Source: Ophiothrix spiculata
Taxonomy: Eukaryota > Echinodermata > Ophiuroidea > Amphilepidida > Ophiotrichidae
Direction: 5' to 3' (one strand)
NCBI GenBank assembly: GCA_000969725.1
Contig: JXSR01S011648.1
Length of the DNA: 57,018 bases
Below, one piece after another: positions 39,497-48,606 of the stretch. The notes beneath the pieces are model-generated. The model did not search any database. It was not told the DNA's origin and was given only the letters and a program-made list of their open reading frames with translations. The position numbers and the translations under genes are program-made. Each line of letters opens with the position of its first letter. The first letter of the stretch is position 1.

Positions 39497-41201
39497 GTTG
39501 TGATAAGGACAAGGGCTACATTAGATAATAACCCCACGAAAAACAAACCAACAAAAACATACACACACAAATAATAATATAAACAAAACAAAAAAGAAAG
39601 AAATTGATGGCTCAAGTCAAATTTTTGAAAACAAATGCATAACAAATATTACAATCTGCAATGGTCTTCGGCTATCAACAGGTACATTTCCAACACTATA
39701 GAAAGAAATCGAGTTAGATACGGTAAGCAATCCTGACAGCTATGTTATTTGTGATAACATAGATAAGTACCCATGCCAAATTCAATTGCTCTTACTTTGT
39801 GCGAGAATGAGTAAACATTTCATGGTGTTTTCGAGAGCAATGTTCTTGATAGAGAGATAACCACTTTCAGATCTTTTTAAGTTCTCAATTTTAGAATCCA
39901 AACCAAAATAAGTATTAATGGGCGATTTGGTGAATGTATACAGCAAGTTGAGTCTACAGGTAAGTTGTCTTAAATGGCTCTAGATTTTTATAGCTTGAAG
40001 AAACTTGAAGATTTTTGCTGATTCTAATATCTTGGTTCAGGATGAAATTCTTGATTGTTTTGTATCATATCACCACATCTGTAATCCTTTACAAAGATCA
40101 AATCCATGTATCCTAACACTTTACATCTATTCTCTTATCATTAGAATACATGCCTGGGATCAATCACTTAATAACATTCCTTGCCAATTGACACCTACCA
40201 ACTCTACTCAAAACAATACCACCAATCTATCTCTGCATTTGCCATGAAGAAGTCCAAAGTGTTTGGATGAAAATTTACAAGTAAGCATTTTATGTCCAGT
40301 ATTTTACTCATAATTTATAATTTGATATTTCGAATGGATGATTGATAATAAACATCAACACACAGCACCTAATATATTTCTTACATTGGTACCATACACA
40401 AGTACAAAACTGATCCAACTACACCTTTCTTTAGAAGACAATCATCCAAATATATCCTAAATATTTCCTAAAACACTAAAAATACCCTGATATAGTATGT
40501 AATGTTGCATTCACTTCAATCTAATCAACACAAAAAAGCATATTCTACAAAAAGCATGTTCTCTCCCATATCTATACATTCCATATTCTCAAGTTATTCA
40601 GACATAAATAAACCTCCAGGAAATAGGACCTGTATTATATTTACCATAAAATCAAAAAGCTGCACTACAAAGTTATATAAAATTCAAAGAAACACTTCAG
40701 ATGAACTCATCCCTGGTGAAGTCAAGGGTGTTGAATTTACATTGAAAACATCCATGTGCCATGCTGTTATTGTAAAAGGGGCATATAAATATCTTTGTTC
40801 AAAGCTTAGTGGGTTCAAGGATATTAAAGCTTTTTGGAAGATGTTTATCTTAATTGGGGTACTATAGGTTATTAAAGTAAAAAATCATGTGCCATTTTTT
40901 TATTCAAAATGTCGGTCATTTATTAATAAGGAGAGGTTAAGAAGAAAATAAAAACTAACTGCATAACATTTTATAAAAGCATACATATATATCGCATTAA
41001 ACATAATTTTCCAAACCATCTTTGTATATCCTATCCTACCAAGTTTTATCTAGTAGTACTAACCCTGGTCGTCCACTTACCTTGCTAACCTATCTCCATG
41101 GAGATATTTTATCTGCCAATGCCAACCAGTGGATTCATGTAACAAGAGACCCAAGCTTCATATTAAACAACCTGTTATGTCCTAATTTCAAGAAGGTTTA
41201 A

Positions 41202-41485
41202 CCCTTTCCAGTCTGACCACTTTTTCCACCCCAGGCTGAAGGCATTTTACCTCTAAACTGACTTTGAAATTCAAATTATCTTTAGTAATATTCTACATAA
41301 TTCAATGAGACTTCAGTATAATACACCTGTATGAACTGAACACATTGCTTGGAATAGTGTTTTTGAAGGTAAGAGGCAGAGAGTGTAGTTATACTTCAGT
41401 GTTAGTTAGGGCGTCTGTGGGACGTCATACGCCTGAGCTGACAGTAATTTGGGGCGTCTCCCAGAGACCCTACGGCAGGAAAAAG
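41202..41485. mobile_element. 284-base piggyBac-type MITE
   Basis: TTAA on both sides (41198-41201 and 41486-41489), with imperfect inverted ends CCCTTTCC and (reverse complement) CTTTTTCC. The related site at ~33461 (GAGGGTTTAATGTAC) is empty. TTAA duplication and CCC-type termini indicate piggyBac. The interior is GC-richer than its surroundings. Confidence 0.75.
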
Positions 41486-41512
41486 TTAATCTATATCATT
41501 TCATCATTAATA

Positions 41513-41703
41513 ATGTAAATATTTAAATTTAATTTCAAGTTCAAAAAGAGAGATATACACTTATTTTTCCTCTCCTTTTGCCAGAGCACCCCTCATTTAG
41601 TAAACAACCTGTTATATCCTCAATTTCATGAGGGTTTAATGTACTAATGTAAATATTTAAATTTAATTTCAAGTTCAAAAAGAGAGATATACACTTATTT
41701 TTC
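41513..41703 (+). repeat. 133-base offset local duplication in copy 5
   Basis: The phrase beginning TGTAAATATTTAAATTTAAT and ending in TACACTTATTTTT occurs at about 41513-41568 and 41646-41702. Between them, from 41569, lies the right end of the 33001-type TIR element (CCTCTCCTTTTGCCAGAGCA) and its flank, although the uninserted version of that site has already appeared at 41158. Confidence 0.85.
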
Positions 41704-42875
41704 TTGTTGCTACAGTGAAAGATAACTTAAGCTTTGCTTTTCCTGATGTATTTGATCATGAAAGGAGCAGTACTTTTAATTATCTCTCCTACAGGATGCA
41801 TCAAAATCTTTAGTACTCAGAATTAATCTTTAAAAATACTTCCTATTCCATTTTGAAATTAAGACTTAATTGATAGAATGTTTCTTTTTCTTCAATTTGC
41901 AAAAAAAATGTGAGCATTGTGTTGTTTAATTTCTGAGAATGAGAGGATTATGTTTAGACATCAGATTTGAAAACTCGGCACGGATTTAATTTGTTGACTC
42001 TCCATTTCAATGAAAACAGAAATCAACAACTTTGTCTGCATGTGATTTTGTAATCATTTGAATGTATATTTTCTGTCTTAAACTATCATTTTAATTAACA
42101 AAATTACCACTACCAGAAGCTAATGTTAAAAGTACTGTTCGACTTCTCATAATATGAATAAAGAATTTATTGACTGTACTAAATACTTACATCGATTAAA
42201 ACGGAAAATGATGCCTGTCTCTAAAATGGAAAATGTTATCTTCTTTATTAAAATAAAGATCTTCGACTCTTCAAACATATTTTTTCAAAAAATAAGTTCG
42301 TGGCCGTAGATAATTTGCAGAAATGCCTAAACTATTGAGATATTTACTGATTAAGCAATCTTCCTGTGTGATGACTAATTGCATGCTTCAGATTGTCTAA
42401 TGTCTATTAATGTACCATTTAACGATAATTTTCAGACGTTTCAATATATCACAAACTTAGACAGAATTCAATTTACATAAAACGTCTCAGCACACCACAT
42501 AACATCAATGCTGCCATTTCATGATACCTATGATGGCTTTAATGTTGTATAACAAAGATTTTTACATCAAAGGTCTTGGGAAGTTCCACATGATTGGTGA
42601 TATGCTTAACACTTACAATTATTGAATATTGTGCCTTGGCATAAGCAATTTAGTACCTTTGGCGTAATCTGTTTAAAGTGGTGCTATTTGCATTCATCAA
42701 CTGTCAAACTTCATGTATTAAATTGAAGCTATTGAATTGGTCTTTTTTGAGGAAGAGAATCGAGTAATGCTAACATTTCTAGAAAAAGCCGACAGATCAC
42801 CAGTTGGCCTGAAGTGTCTGTGACGAAACATGAAACGTCATCACTCAAAAAAGTAAGTCCAGATGAATTGATTTA

Positions 42876-43795
42876 CACTAGCGGTTTAAAGTATTTCCGC
42901 AGAAACACTTTATTCAGCCGTATGTCACAACGCATTTCTAAGGAAACTATCTAGAAACTTATGCTGCTTTTGGTCAGATCTGATAGGTAATCAAGTTAAG
43001 TGTAAAATTGAGCACCGAATGGGATCAACCGTCTCACGTATAGGTAGAGGCAACAACACAAATAGGTCGAAAAACGTGATTTTTAGGTCAAATTATGATT
43101 TGACAACGCCTGTGTCAAGGTCACTTCTCCGCTCAAGTTGAGTGGTCATGTGGAATGTGTATATGTAATAGAGTGACAAGCGGGCGATGAAATGTCCTGG
43201 TCACGCTTGACTTCGCCAAGAGAATGCTTGAAAGCTAACGAAAAATGATCCTTCAACACCACCCAGTTTACAAAAATAGGGCCGTGGTAAAAGTGGAATG
43301 GTCACTGGTGGTAAATGATATTTTAAAATGTTTTAAGAGGTTTTCAATCTGTCATTATCCTTCACAAAACACTCCATATTTATCACAACCCTATTTTTGT
43401 AAACTGATGGGGCGTTGAAGGGTCATTTTTCGTTTGCTTCCAAGCATTCTCTTGACGCAGTCAAGCGTAACCAGGATATTTAATTGCCTGCTTTTCACTC
43501 TATTACATATACACATTCCATATGACTACTCAACTTGAGTGATGAAGTGACCTTTCCACAGGCGTTGTCGAATCAAATTTGACCTAAAAACCACATTTTT
43601 TGACCCATTTGTTTTGATACCCCCTACCCGTACGTGAGGGGGTTGATCCCATTCGGTGCTCAATTTTACACTTAACTAGATTACCTACCAGGTCTGACCA
43701 AAAGCAACATAATTTTCTAGATAGTTTCCTTAGAAACGCCTTGTGAGATATGGATGCATAAAGTGTTTCTGCGGAAATACTTTAAACCGCTAGTG
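42876..43795. mobile_element. 920-base foldback element with ~415-base arms, TA target duplication
   Basis: The ends CACTAGCGGTTTAAAGTATT and their reverse complement continue as two arms (about 42876-43292 and 43378-43795) around a short centre. TA is duplicated at 42874-42875 and 43796-43797. The empty site in copy 1 near 19355 reads GAATTGATTTATTTAACC. A TA duplication and very long TIRs suggest a Tc1/mariner-derived foldback; no transposase remains. The arms are only moderately diverged from each other. Confidence 0.9.
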
Positions 43796-43918
43796 TATAT
43801 AACCTTCTACCATTTCTAGAGTTTGAGAAAACAATCACAGAGTTGAGTACTAATCATTTTGATACATACTGTAGAGGGTGGTCAAAGTGGAGGTCCATGT
43901 AGGAACAAACTTGCACCT

Positions 43919-44850
43919 ACTTTGTATACAAATGATTTTTGTGTAGTTATTGCCTTTCAACAAATATTCACTTTTGCCTTGAATATTACTTTCATTGTGA
44001 AATATGCACACAAATTGAGGACCCTAGAACCAGAAGGGGGTTAAGTCACATTGAGTACAAACTGAGAAAATGGCACAAACATCATATCATTTGTGTTGTC
44101 TTGAATGGTAGTGCTGTATCTCGCAGTGACTCTTACGCATGCTCTGATCATCAAATTACTACAGAACTTGTACAGAATGTAGAAATGAGAATTCTGTAGC
44201 AGGAAATTGACATAACTAAATTTTCAAGATTTTGTGACTTAACCCCCTTTTAGTTCTAGGGTCCTCAATTGTGGAAGAACATAGAAAATGTTTTTGTCTA
44301 ATAGTACAAATTCATCTCTTTGCCATAATGCTAGACATATTTTAGATATAGCTATTAACCCAATGCATGACAAGAAATAATTGATTTATTTTCCATAAGT
44401 AAATGGGTTATCTCCATAAATAGTGCACCATCACAATATGAATATTTATAAGCTAAAACATTTACTACCATGGCAGTCAAACCAAATGTCAGTGATTAAA
44501 TGATAGCACTCCACATGCTTTAATGCTAACATCAGTCAATTACTTTTTCCCCAACGTAATTCCAATAACATATGCACACGGCTTCTTTTTGAAACTTAAT
44601 TCAGTCATTCATCCCAATTTGCAACCAAATTCCCCAATCTAATTCTCAAAGTCCCTTTCTGCATAACAGATTCAACTTATGTCTGTCTCACATTGATAAA
44701 CTGCATACATCAGACTCCTAAACATTGATTAATTGTTCAGTCCTTCAGGGCAGGAATGCTTGAGTACAAATCTTTTACAAAAAATAAATGGCAAATGCTA
44801 CAGACTTATGTATATCATGGAGTTATCTTCAGTAGATGACATTTACTTTC
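43919..44850 (+). repeat. Intronic tandem array, copy 6 (fragment)
   Basis: Short copy of the unit start, interrupted by the MITE at 44017-44266. The array ends near 44850, where the ATGACATTTACTTTCATAT phrase gives way to unique sequence and a SINE. Confidence 0.8.
44017..44266. mobile_element. 250-base MITE with ~30-base TIRs, AATT target duplication
   Basis: The ends GAGGACCCTAGAAC and the GGGGGTTAAGTCAC stretch are mirrored at the other end. AATT flanks both sides (44013-44016 and 44267-44270). The empty site CACAAATTGTGGAAG is in copy 5 near 34805. Superfamily not assigned. Short frames at 43859 and 43939 are chance. Confidence 0.85.
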
Positions 44851-44907
44851 ATATATTGGCTTCAATATTATCTATTTTGTAGACTGCTTGTGTTCATCAA
44901 GACTCAT

Positions 44908-45220
44908 ATAGAGTTCTCGCTAGCTCAGTCGGTTAGTTCTCGGACTGTTAAACATAAGATATTGATCGTTCCACATTCGAGTCCAGCTGGAGCTGAGTGT
45001 GTGAAAACTGTATATTCTATGAGGGTGTGAATTGCTCAAGCTAGGGTTGCGCCAATAAGTAGGCCGCAGTAAGCCCTTTGGTCCCAGGGAGTCCAGGTAG
45101 TGATTTAACCCAATGATTAGAACTGCTCTGTAAAGTGTGCGGAGGCCGCATGGAATTACAAGTCAGGGGAGCCGCGTAGTACACTATAAATCACCTGCAA
45201 TATATATATTTATTTATTTT
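44908..45220 (+). mobile_element. tRNA-derived SINE, plus strand
   Basis: Starts with a tRNA-like head: A-box TAGCTCAGTCGG and B-box CATTCGAGTCC. The anticodon region does not fold convincingly and there is an insertion, so it is not a working tRNA gene. The 3' domain (TGTAAAGTGTGCGGAGGCCG, then GGAATTACAA and CACTATAAATC) is shared with the SINE at 17721-18074, although the heads and middles differ. It ends in an (AT)n/(TTTA)n tail. Confidence 0.82.
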
Positions 45221-45391
45221 ATCTACTTACAAGGAATGTAGTGAAAAAATACTATCTACTTAGATGTTGTAGGTAGATGAATGTATTCTAGCAGTCATTT
45301 AAAAAAAGTTTTGTCAAGACAAATATGAACAAATGGGAAAGTTTAATATTCAAACCCAAGTCCTCTGGCTTGCAAAAAACAACAACCCAGG

Positions 45392-45576
45392 AGCTTATTA
45401 TTAAATGATTAAATGTTTGAAACAGTTTTGTTGACAGTGTAAACAGTTTGTCAATAAACATAATGATTTCCACTTTAACATATCAGCTTATTATTAAATG
45501 ATTAAATGTTTGAAACAGTTTTGTTGACAGTGTAAACAGTTTGTCAATAAACATAATGATTTCCACTTTAACATAT
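45392..45576 (+). repeat. 93-base unit tandemly duplicated
   Basis: A unit beginning AGCTTATTATTAAATGATTA occurs at 45392-45484 and 45485-45576 with essentially no differences, so it is a recent duplication or an assembly slip. Confidence 0.92.
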
Positions 45577-45649
45577 TCAAAGGATTGAATAATGAATAAT
45601 GGATTCCATTTAGTTTACTGTTACTAAATTGAAATAGTATTTTACTTTA

Positions 45650-46282
45650 CCCTATTTAACACGCCCCAAAATGGCATGAATTGTGTGCACTGGGTAGTAG
45701 GAACTATATGGCATGTTTTTAATGAGACTAATTTGTAATGGTATTGGAAGTGGCACATCACTGCATAGCTTGGACATTCAGCTTTCTGAAAATGAGGGTG
45801 CATTATCAATTATGCAAATCATATGTAAATTAGCTCATGAATATTTAATGAGCTTCTTGTTTAAAACTAATTTTTCATAAATCTAAGTCAGTATTTTGGC
45901 TACTTATGTTCAAAAAGTATGTATTTATTTAGGTTCTATTGAGGAAGCCAGTATAATTATCTCTTCAAATCAAAAGAAATTATTTTATTTGATAAACATT
46001 TCATAGTTTATGACAGTTTTTGTCCCAATTTTTGAGCTAAATTTTGCCCTAAAATTGGACAAAAACTCATGTTTTCAGGCCATTTAAGCCATTAAATCAT
46101 GCTTTAAAGATAGAAAAATTGGGTAAAAAGAATGTATTTCTATTTGGGGGTCATAAATCAACCATTCTGAGCACTGTATTTGATTTCACATGTCTAGATA
46201 TTGTTACTACAGCCTGAAAAAGCAATTTCGTGCCATATGGCACGAAATTCGGGGGGGGGGGGGGGGGTCACATTAAATAGGG
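45650..46282. mobile_element. 633-base piggyBac-type element
   Basis: The ends CCCTATTTAA and (reverse complement) CCCTATTTAA are inverted, with TTTA (a mutated TTAA) on the left at 45646-45649 and TTAA on the right at 46283-46286. A second palindrome, TTTCGTGCCATATGGCACGAAA, centred near 46235 precedes a run of about 17 G near the right end. No transposase frame remains. Confidence 0.78.
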
Positions 46283-46286
46283 TTAA

Positions 46287-46920
46287 GCAAGCATTATTAG
46301 AAATAAAACATATTTTCAGTTTTCCTGTTGAGGGTAATTATTTTTATGCGAATTATACTTAATTCAGTTTATGGTGTCAATCTGTGAGCAAATTCCCAAT
46401 ATGAATTATCACATTCAATATCTCTATTACACTGACAAGTCCAATTCTTATGCTTGTCTAACATTGACTAATTAAAAATCCTAATTGGTAAAGCATCTGC
46501 ATGTCTGATCATGAATACCTGAATTGTTAGGCAAATCAAGAGGTAAGAGTACAGTGTTTGCATTGAATTCCATTCATTATGTAATACTTTTTGTCCTCCA
46601 AATACACTGACGACTTTAACATCACGTTTTGAAATAATTGATCATCACATAAATGACTTAAAAACAGTGTTAACTGATTTTTAATCAATATGAGCAAGAG
46701 AAAGCAGAGGATTTCAAGTCATGGGGCTCTTTTATATCATATTTTCATGCTTCTACATGTTTTCAGTGTTTCAATAAAGATATACATGTATAAAGAAAGC
46801 TCAAATGCACAACAAATTTTTACTCTAAATTGCCATCAACTGCTATTGAGTATTATCATACCCCAAAACATCGTAATCTACAATCTGACATAAAAGTTCG
46901 ACTCTATTCATGAAGTCAGT
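46287..46920. other. Intronic sequence, possibly eroded array DNA
   Basis: No genes seen. Phrases around 46350-46480 (CTTAATTCAG, AGCAAATTCCC, CTTGTCTAACATTGA) weakly echo the array landmark near 19905-20045. An ancient array copy is possible but not demonstrated. Confidence 0.4.
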
Positions 46921-47280
46921 GGCGTCCCTTGTAAATCTATAAAATCAAAAATACTCTTAACTATCAACAGGTGTATTTTTCAGATGAAATTACTTTCCAC
47001 GCTATTACCCAAGATGAGAGCTCTTGATCCAGCCAGATATACTAAGCTTCTCTGACAGCTCTGTTATTTGTAAAAACACAGAAAAGTACCCATGCCAAAT
47101 TCAATTGTTCTTACTCTGTGAGGAAATGATAAAACGTTGGATATGGCTCTACTAGGGAAGAATCATTAACTCCCTGATGGTCTGATAAAAACATTGACTA
47201 CTTTGATGTTCCAGTGCCCTTGTGAATGCTGTCATTGTTTATGAAATCAAGAGAAAACTCTTGGTTTGAAACCATATGAA
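46921..47280 (+). repeat. Diverged copy of an array segment outside the array
   Basis: Shares with 31120-31300 the phrases CTATCAACA, CTGACAGCT, TTATTTGTAA, and AAGTACCCATGCCAAATTCA followed by CTTACT. Divergence is much higher than between the main copies, so it is an older relative of the unit. Confidence 0.75.
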
Positions 47281-47330
47281 ATCTAAAATTGAAAGTTCAT
47301 CTTATCAAAACCAAAGTAAATAGTAAAATT

Positions 47331-47372
47331 ACTCACGTTGACGTTTCGTGCTCTATGGGCAGAGCAGATCAG
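47331..47372 (-). ncRNA. Degenerate hammerhead-ribozyme-like motif, low-coordinate arm
   Basis: Minus strand: CTGAT, then a GCTCT/AGAGC hairpin with loop GCCCAT, then ACGAAACGTC. This follows the hammerhead order (CUGAUGA, stem II, GAAA), but GA of the CUGAUGA box is changed to CT. Penelope-like terminal repeats are known to carry hammerheads. Probably inactive. Confidence 0.5.
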
Positions 47373-47646
47373 AACTGATTTGGTCTGTTGGATTTCTTCT
47401 GACATCCTTCGCTAGATGACGTGTTGTAAGATAATGATGTCAGAAGAGGATCGTATAAACGAGATAGAAAGTGGGCCCCCTCGTCTCTATTCATAGTGTT
47501 CGGAGCATGCTTCCTGATCCATATCGCTTCCCGGATTTCTCTAGCCTTGCTATTACACTCGTTTATACGATCCTCTTCTGACGTCATTATCTTACAACAA
47601 GTCATCTAGCGACGGATGTCAGAAGAAATCCAACAGACCAAATCAG

Positions 47647-47695
47647 TTTTGAGGAAGTGCTCTGCCCATAGAGCACGAAAGGTCAATGTGAGTAA
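47647..47695 (+). ncRNA. Degenerate hammerhead-ribozyme-like motif, high-coordinate arm
   Basis: Inverted partner of the motif at 47331. Here stem II is a perfect 7-base GTGCTCT/AGAGCAC hairpin followed by GAAA, but the catalytic box reads TTGAGGAA instead of CTGATGA. The two copies have decayed differently, which points to an intact ancestor. Confidence 0.5.
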
Positions 47696-47765
47696 TTTTA
47701 CTATTTACTTTGAGTAATTTTACTATTTAATTTGGTTTTGATAAGATGAACTTTAAATTTCAATG

Positions 47766-48202
47766 TTTCCTAACAAACCAGATGAACTTACTTAAGAATT
47801 TACATATGAAATCTTAATAGTTAGAGAGTAAACTACAATTATCAAGTGAGTTATTCTCTCCCTAGTAACAAATAGCTGCCTAATGATGTGATCATTCCGA
47901 CTAATTTCCCCTCTATATAGAAGTGTTCATGATATCACAATTCTCTGTGATAATGTTCAATGATTTATTGTGAAATTTTGTAACAATCACTCAGTAAATA
48001 CTTGTTTCAGAAAAAAACTTCAAGTATGATCATGCATGGGTCCCAAGAAGTTATGTTTACACTTTGAATCTACATTTTGATATGTCCAGGTACTGATGTG
48101 TTAAGTTTTCTTGACATAAGTGAGCCAGCATAATTGGGAAGCCCTTTTGCAGTTAAAAAAGTCATCAATTTCTCCTGATAACCTGCCATAACTTTAATTA
48201 CA
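47766..48202. other. Intronic sequence, no feature recognised
   Basis: AT-rich sequence between the Penelope-like remnant and the hAT-type element; nothing recognised. Confidence 0.5.
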
Positions 48203-48210
48203 GTCTTCGC

Positions 48211-48598
48211 CAGCGTTCGAAATTCTGGTTGTCCGGTTGTCCGGGACAACCAAATCTAGCGCCGGACAACCTAAATTAATGCTGTGGTTGTCCGGCGGAC
48301 AACCATAATTTTTCAAAGTCAAATAAACATACTTCTTAGCATGTTTATTTCAAAACTAGAACCTTCGTAAAATTTTCGAGCATTTTTCTTCAATTCTGTG
48401 TTGCCGTCAAAAATATGACTTTTTATCAATTTGCTGTTGACAAATTTTAGAAGTAGGTGTCTCGTAGTTGTCTGTGCGCTTGGGAGACCTTTTTTTTGCT
48501 CGTCAGTTTTGAAAAGCTACGTCAAAAAAATTTGGGGTACCTTTTTGAGTCTGGCGCCGCGCCTGACGGACAACCAATTTTCCTTAATTCGAACGCTG
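48211..48598. mobile_element. 388-base hAT-type element with iterated GGTTGTCCGG motifs
   Basis: The ends CAGCGTTCGAA and (reverse complement) CAGCGTTCGAA are flanked by exact 8-base duplications GTCTTCGC (48203-48210 and 48599-48606). The left part holds several direct and inverted copies of GGTTGTCCGG. A stretch at about 48461-48525 (GAGACCTTTTTT, CGTCAGTTTTGAAAAGCTAC) resembles array sequence at 21635, 27150 and 36180. No transposase; the 97- and 121-codon frames across it are chance. Confidence 0.88.
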
Positions 48599-48606
48599 GT
48601 CTTCGC

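Larger units (their letters stand above)
34706..43918 (+). repeat. Intronic tandem array, copy 5 (full length)
   Basis: Full unit starting with the ATTTTGTATACAAATGAT phrase. It has empty sites for most insertions seen in copies 1 and 4. Its own insertions are an L2 fragment (39071), a TTAA-type MITE (41202) and a 920-base foldback (42876). It contains a small local duplication at 41513-41703. Confidence 0.85.
47281..47760 (-). mobile_element. Penelope-like element, 3' end with inverted terminal repeats
   Basis: Two inverted arms, 47281-47463 and 47558-47760, are near-identical reverse complements around 94 bases. On the minus strand a frame (47605 to 47369) reads REIREAIWIRKHAPNTMNRD, then LSRLYDPLL, the pattern that ends the GIY-YIG-linked region of Penelope-like retroelements, and it continues into the terminal repeat before stopping. 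Terminal repeats in inverted orientation are known for this group. The element is heavily 5'-truncated, and the high-coordinate arm has a ~24-base internal duplication (AGTAATTTTACTATTTA repeated). Confidence 0.82.

Noticed and set aside
39116-39574. 152-codon plus frame as a host gene
   Set aside because: It matches the C-terminal tail of L2/CR1-type LINE proteins and is bounded by 8-base target duplications.
44908-44990. Functional tRNA gene
   Set aside because: Box A and box B are present but the spacing and anticodon arm do not fold properly, and it continues into a SINE body and tail.
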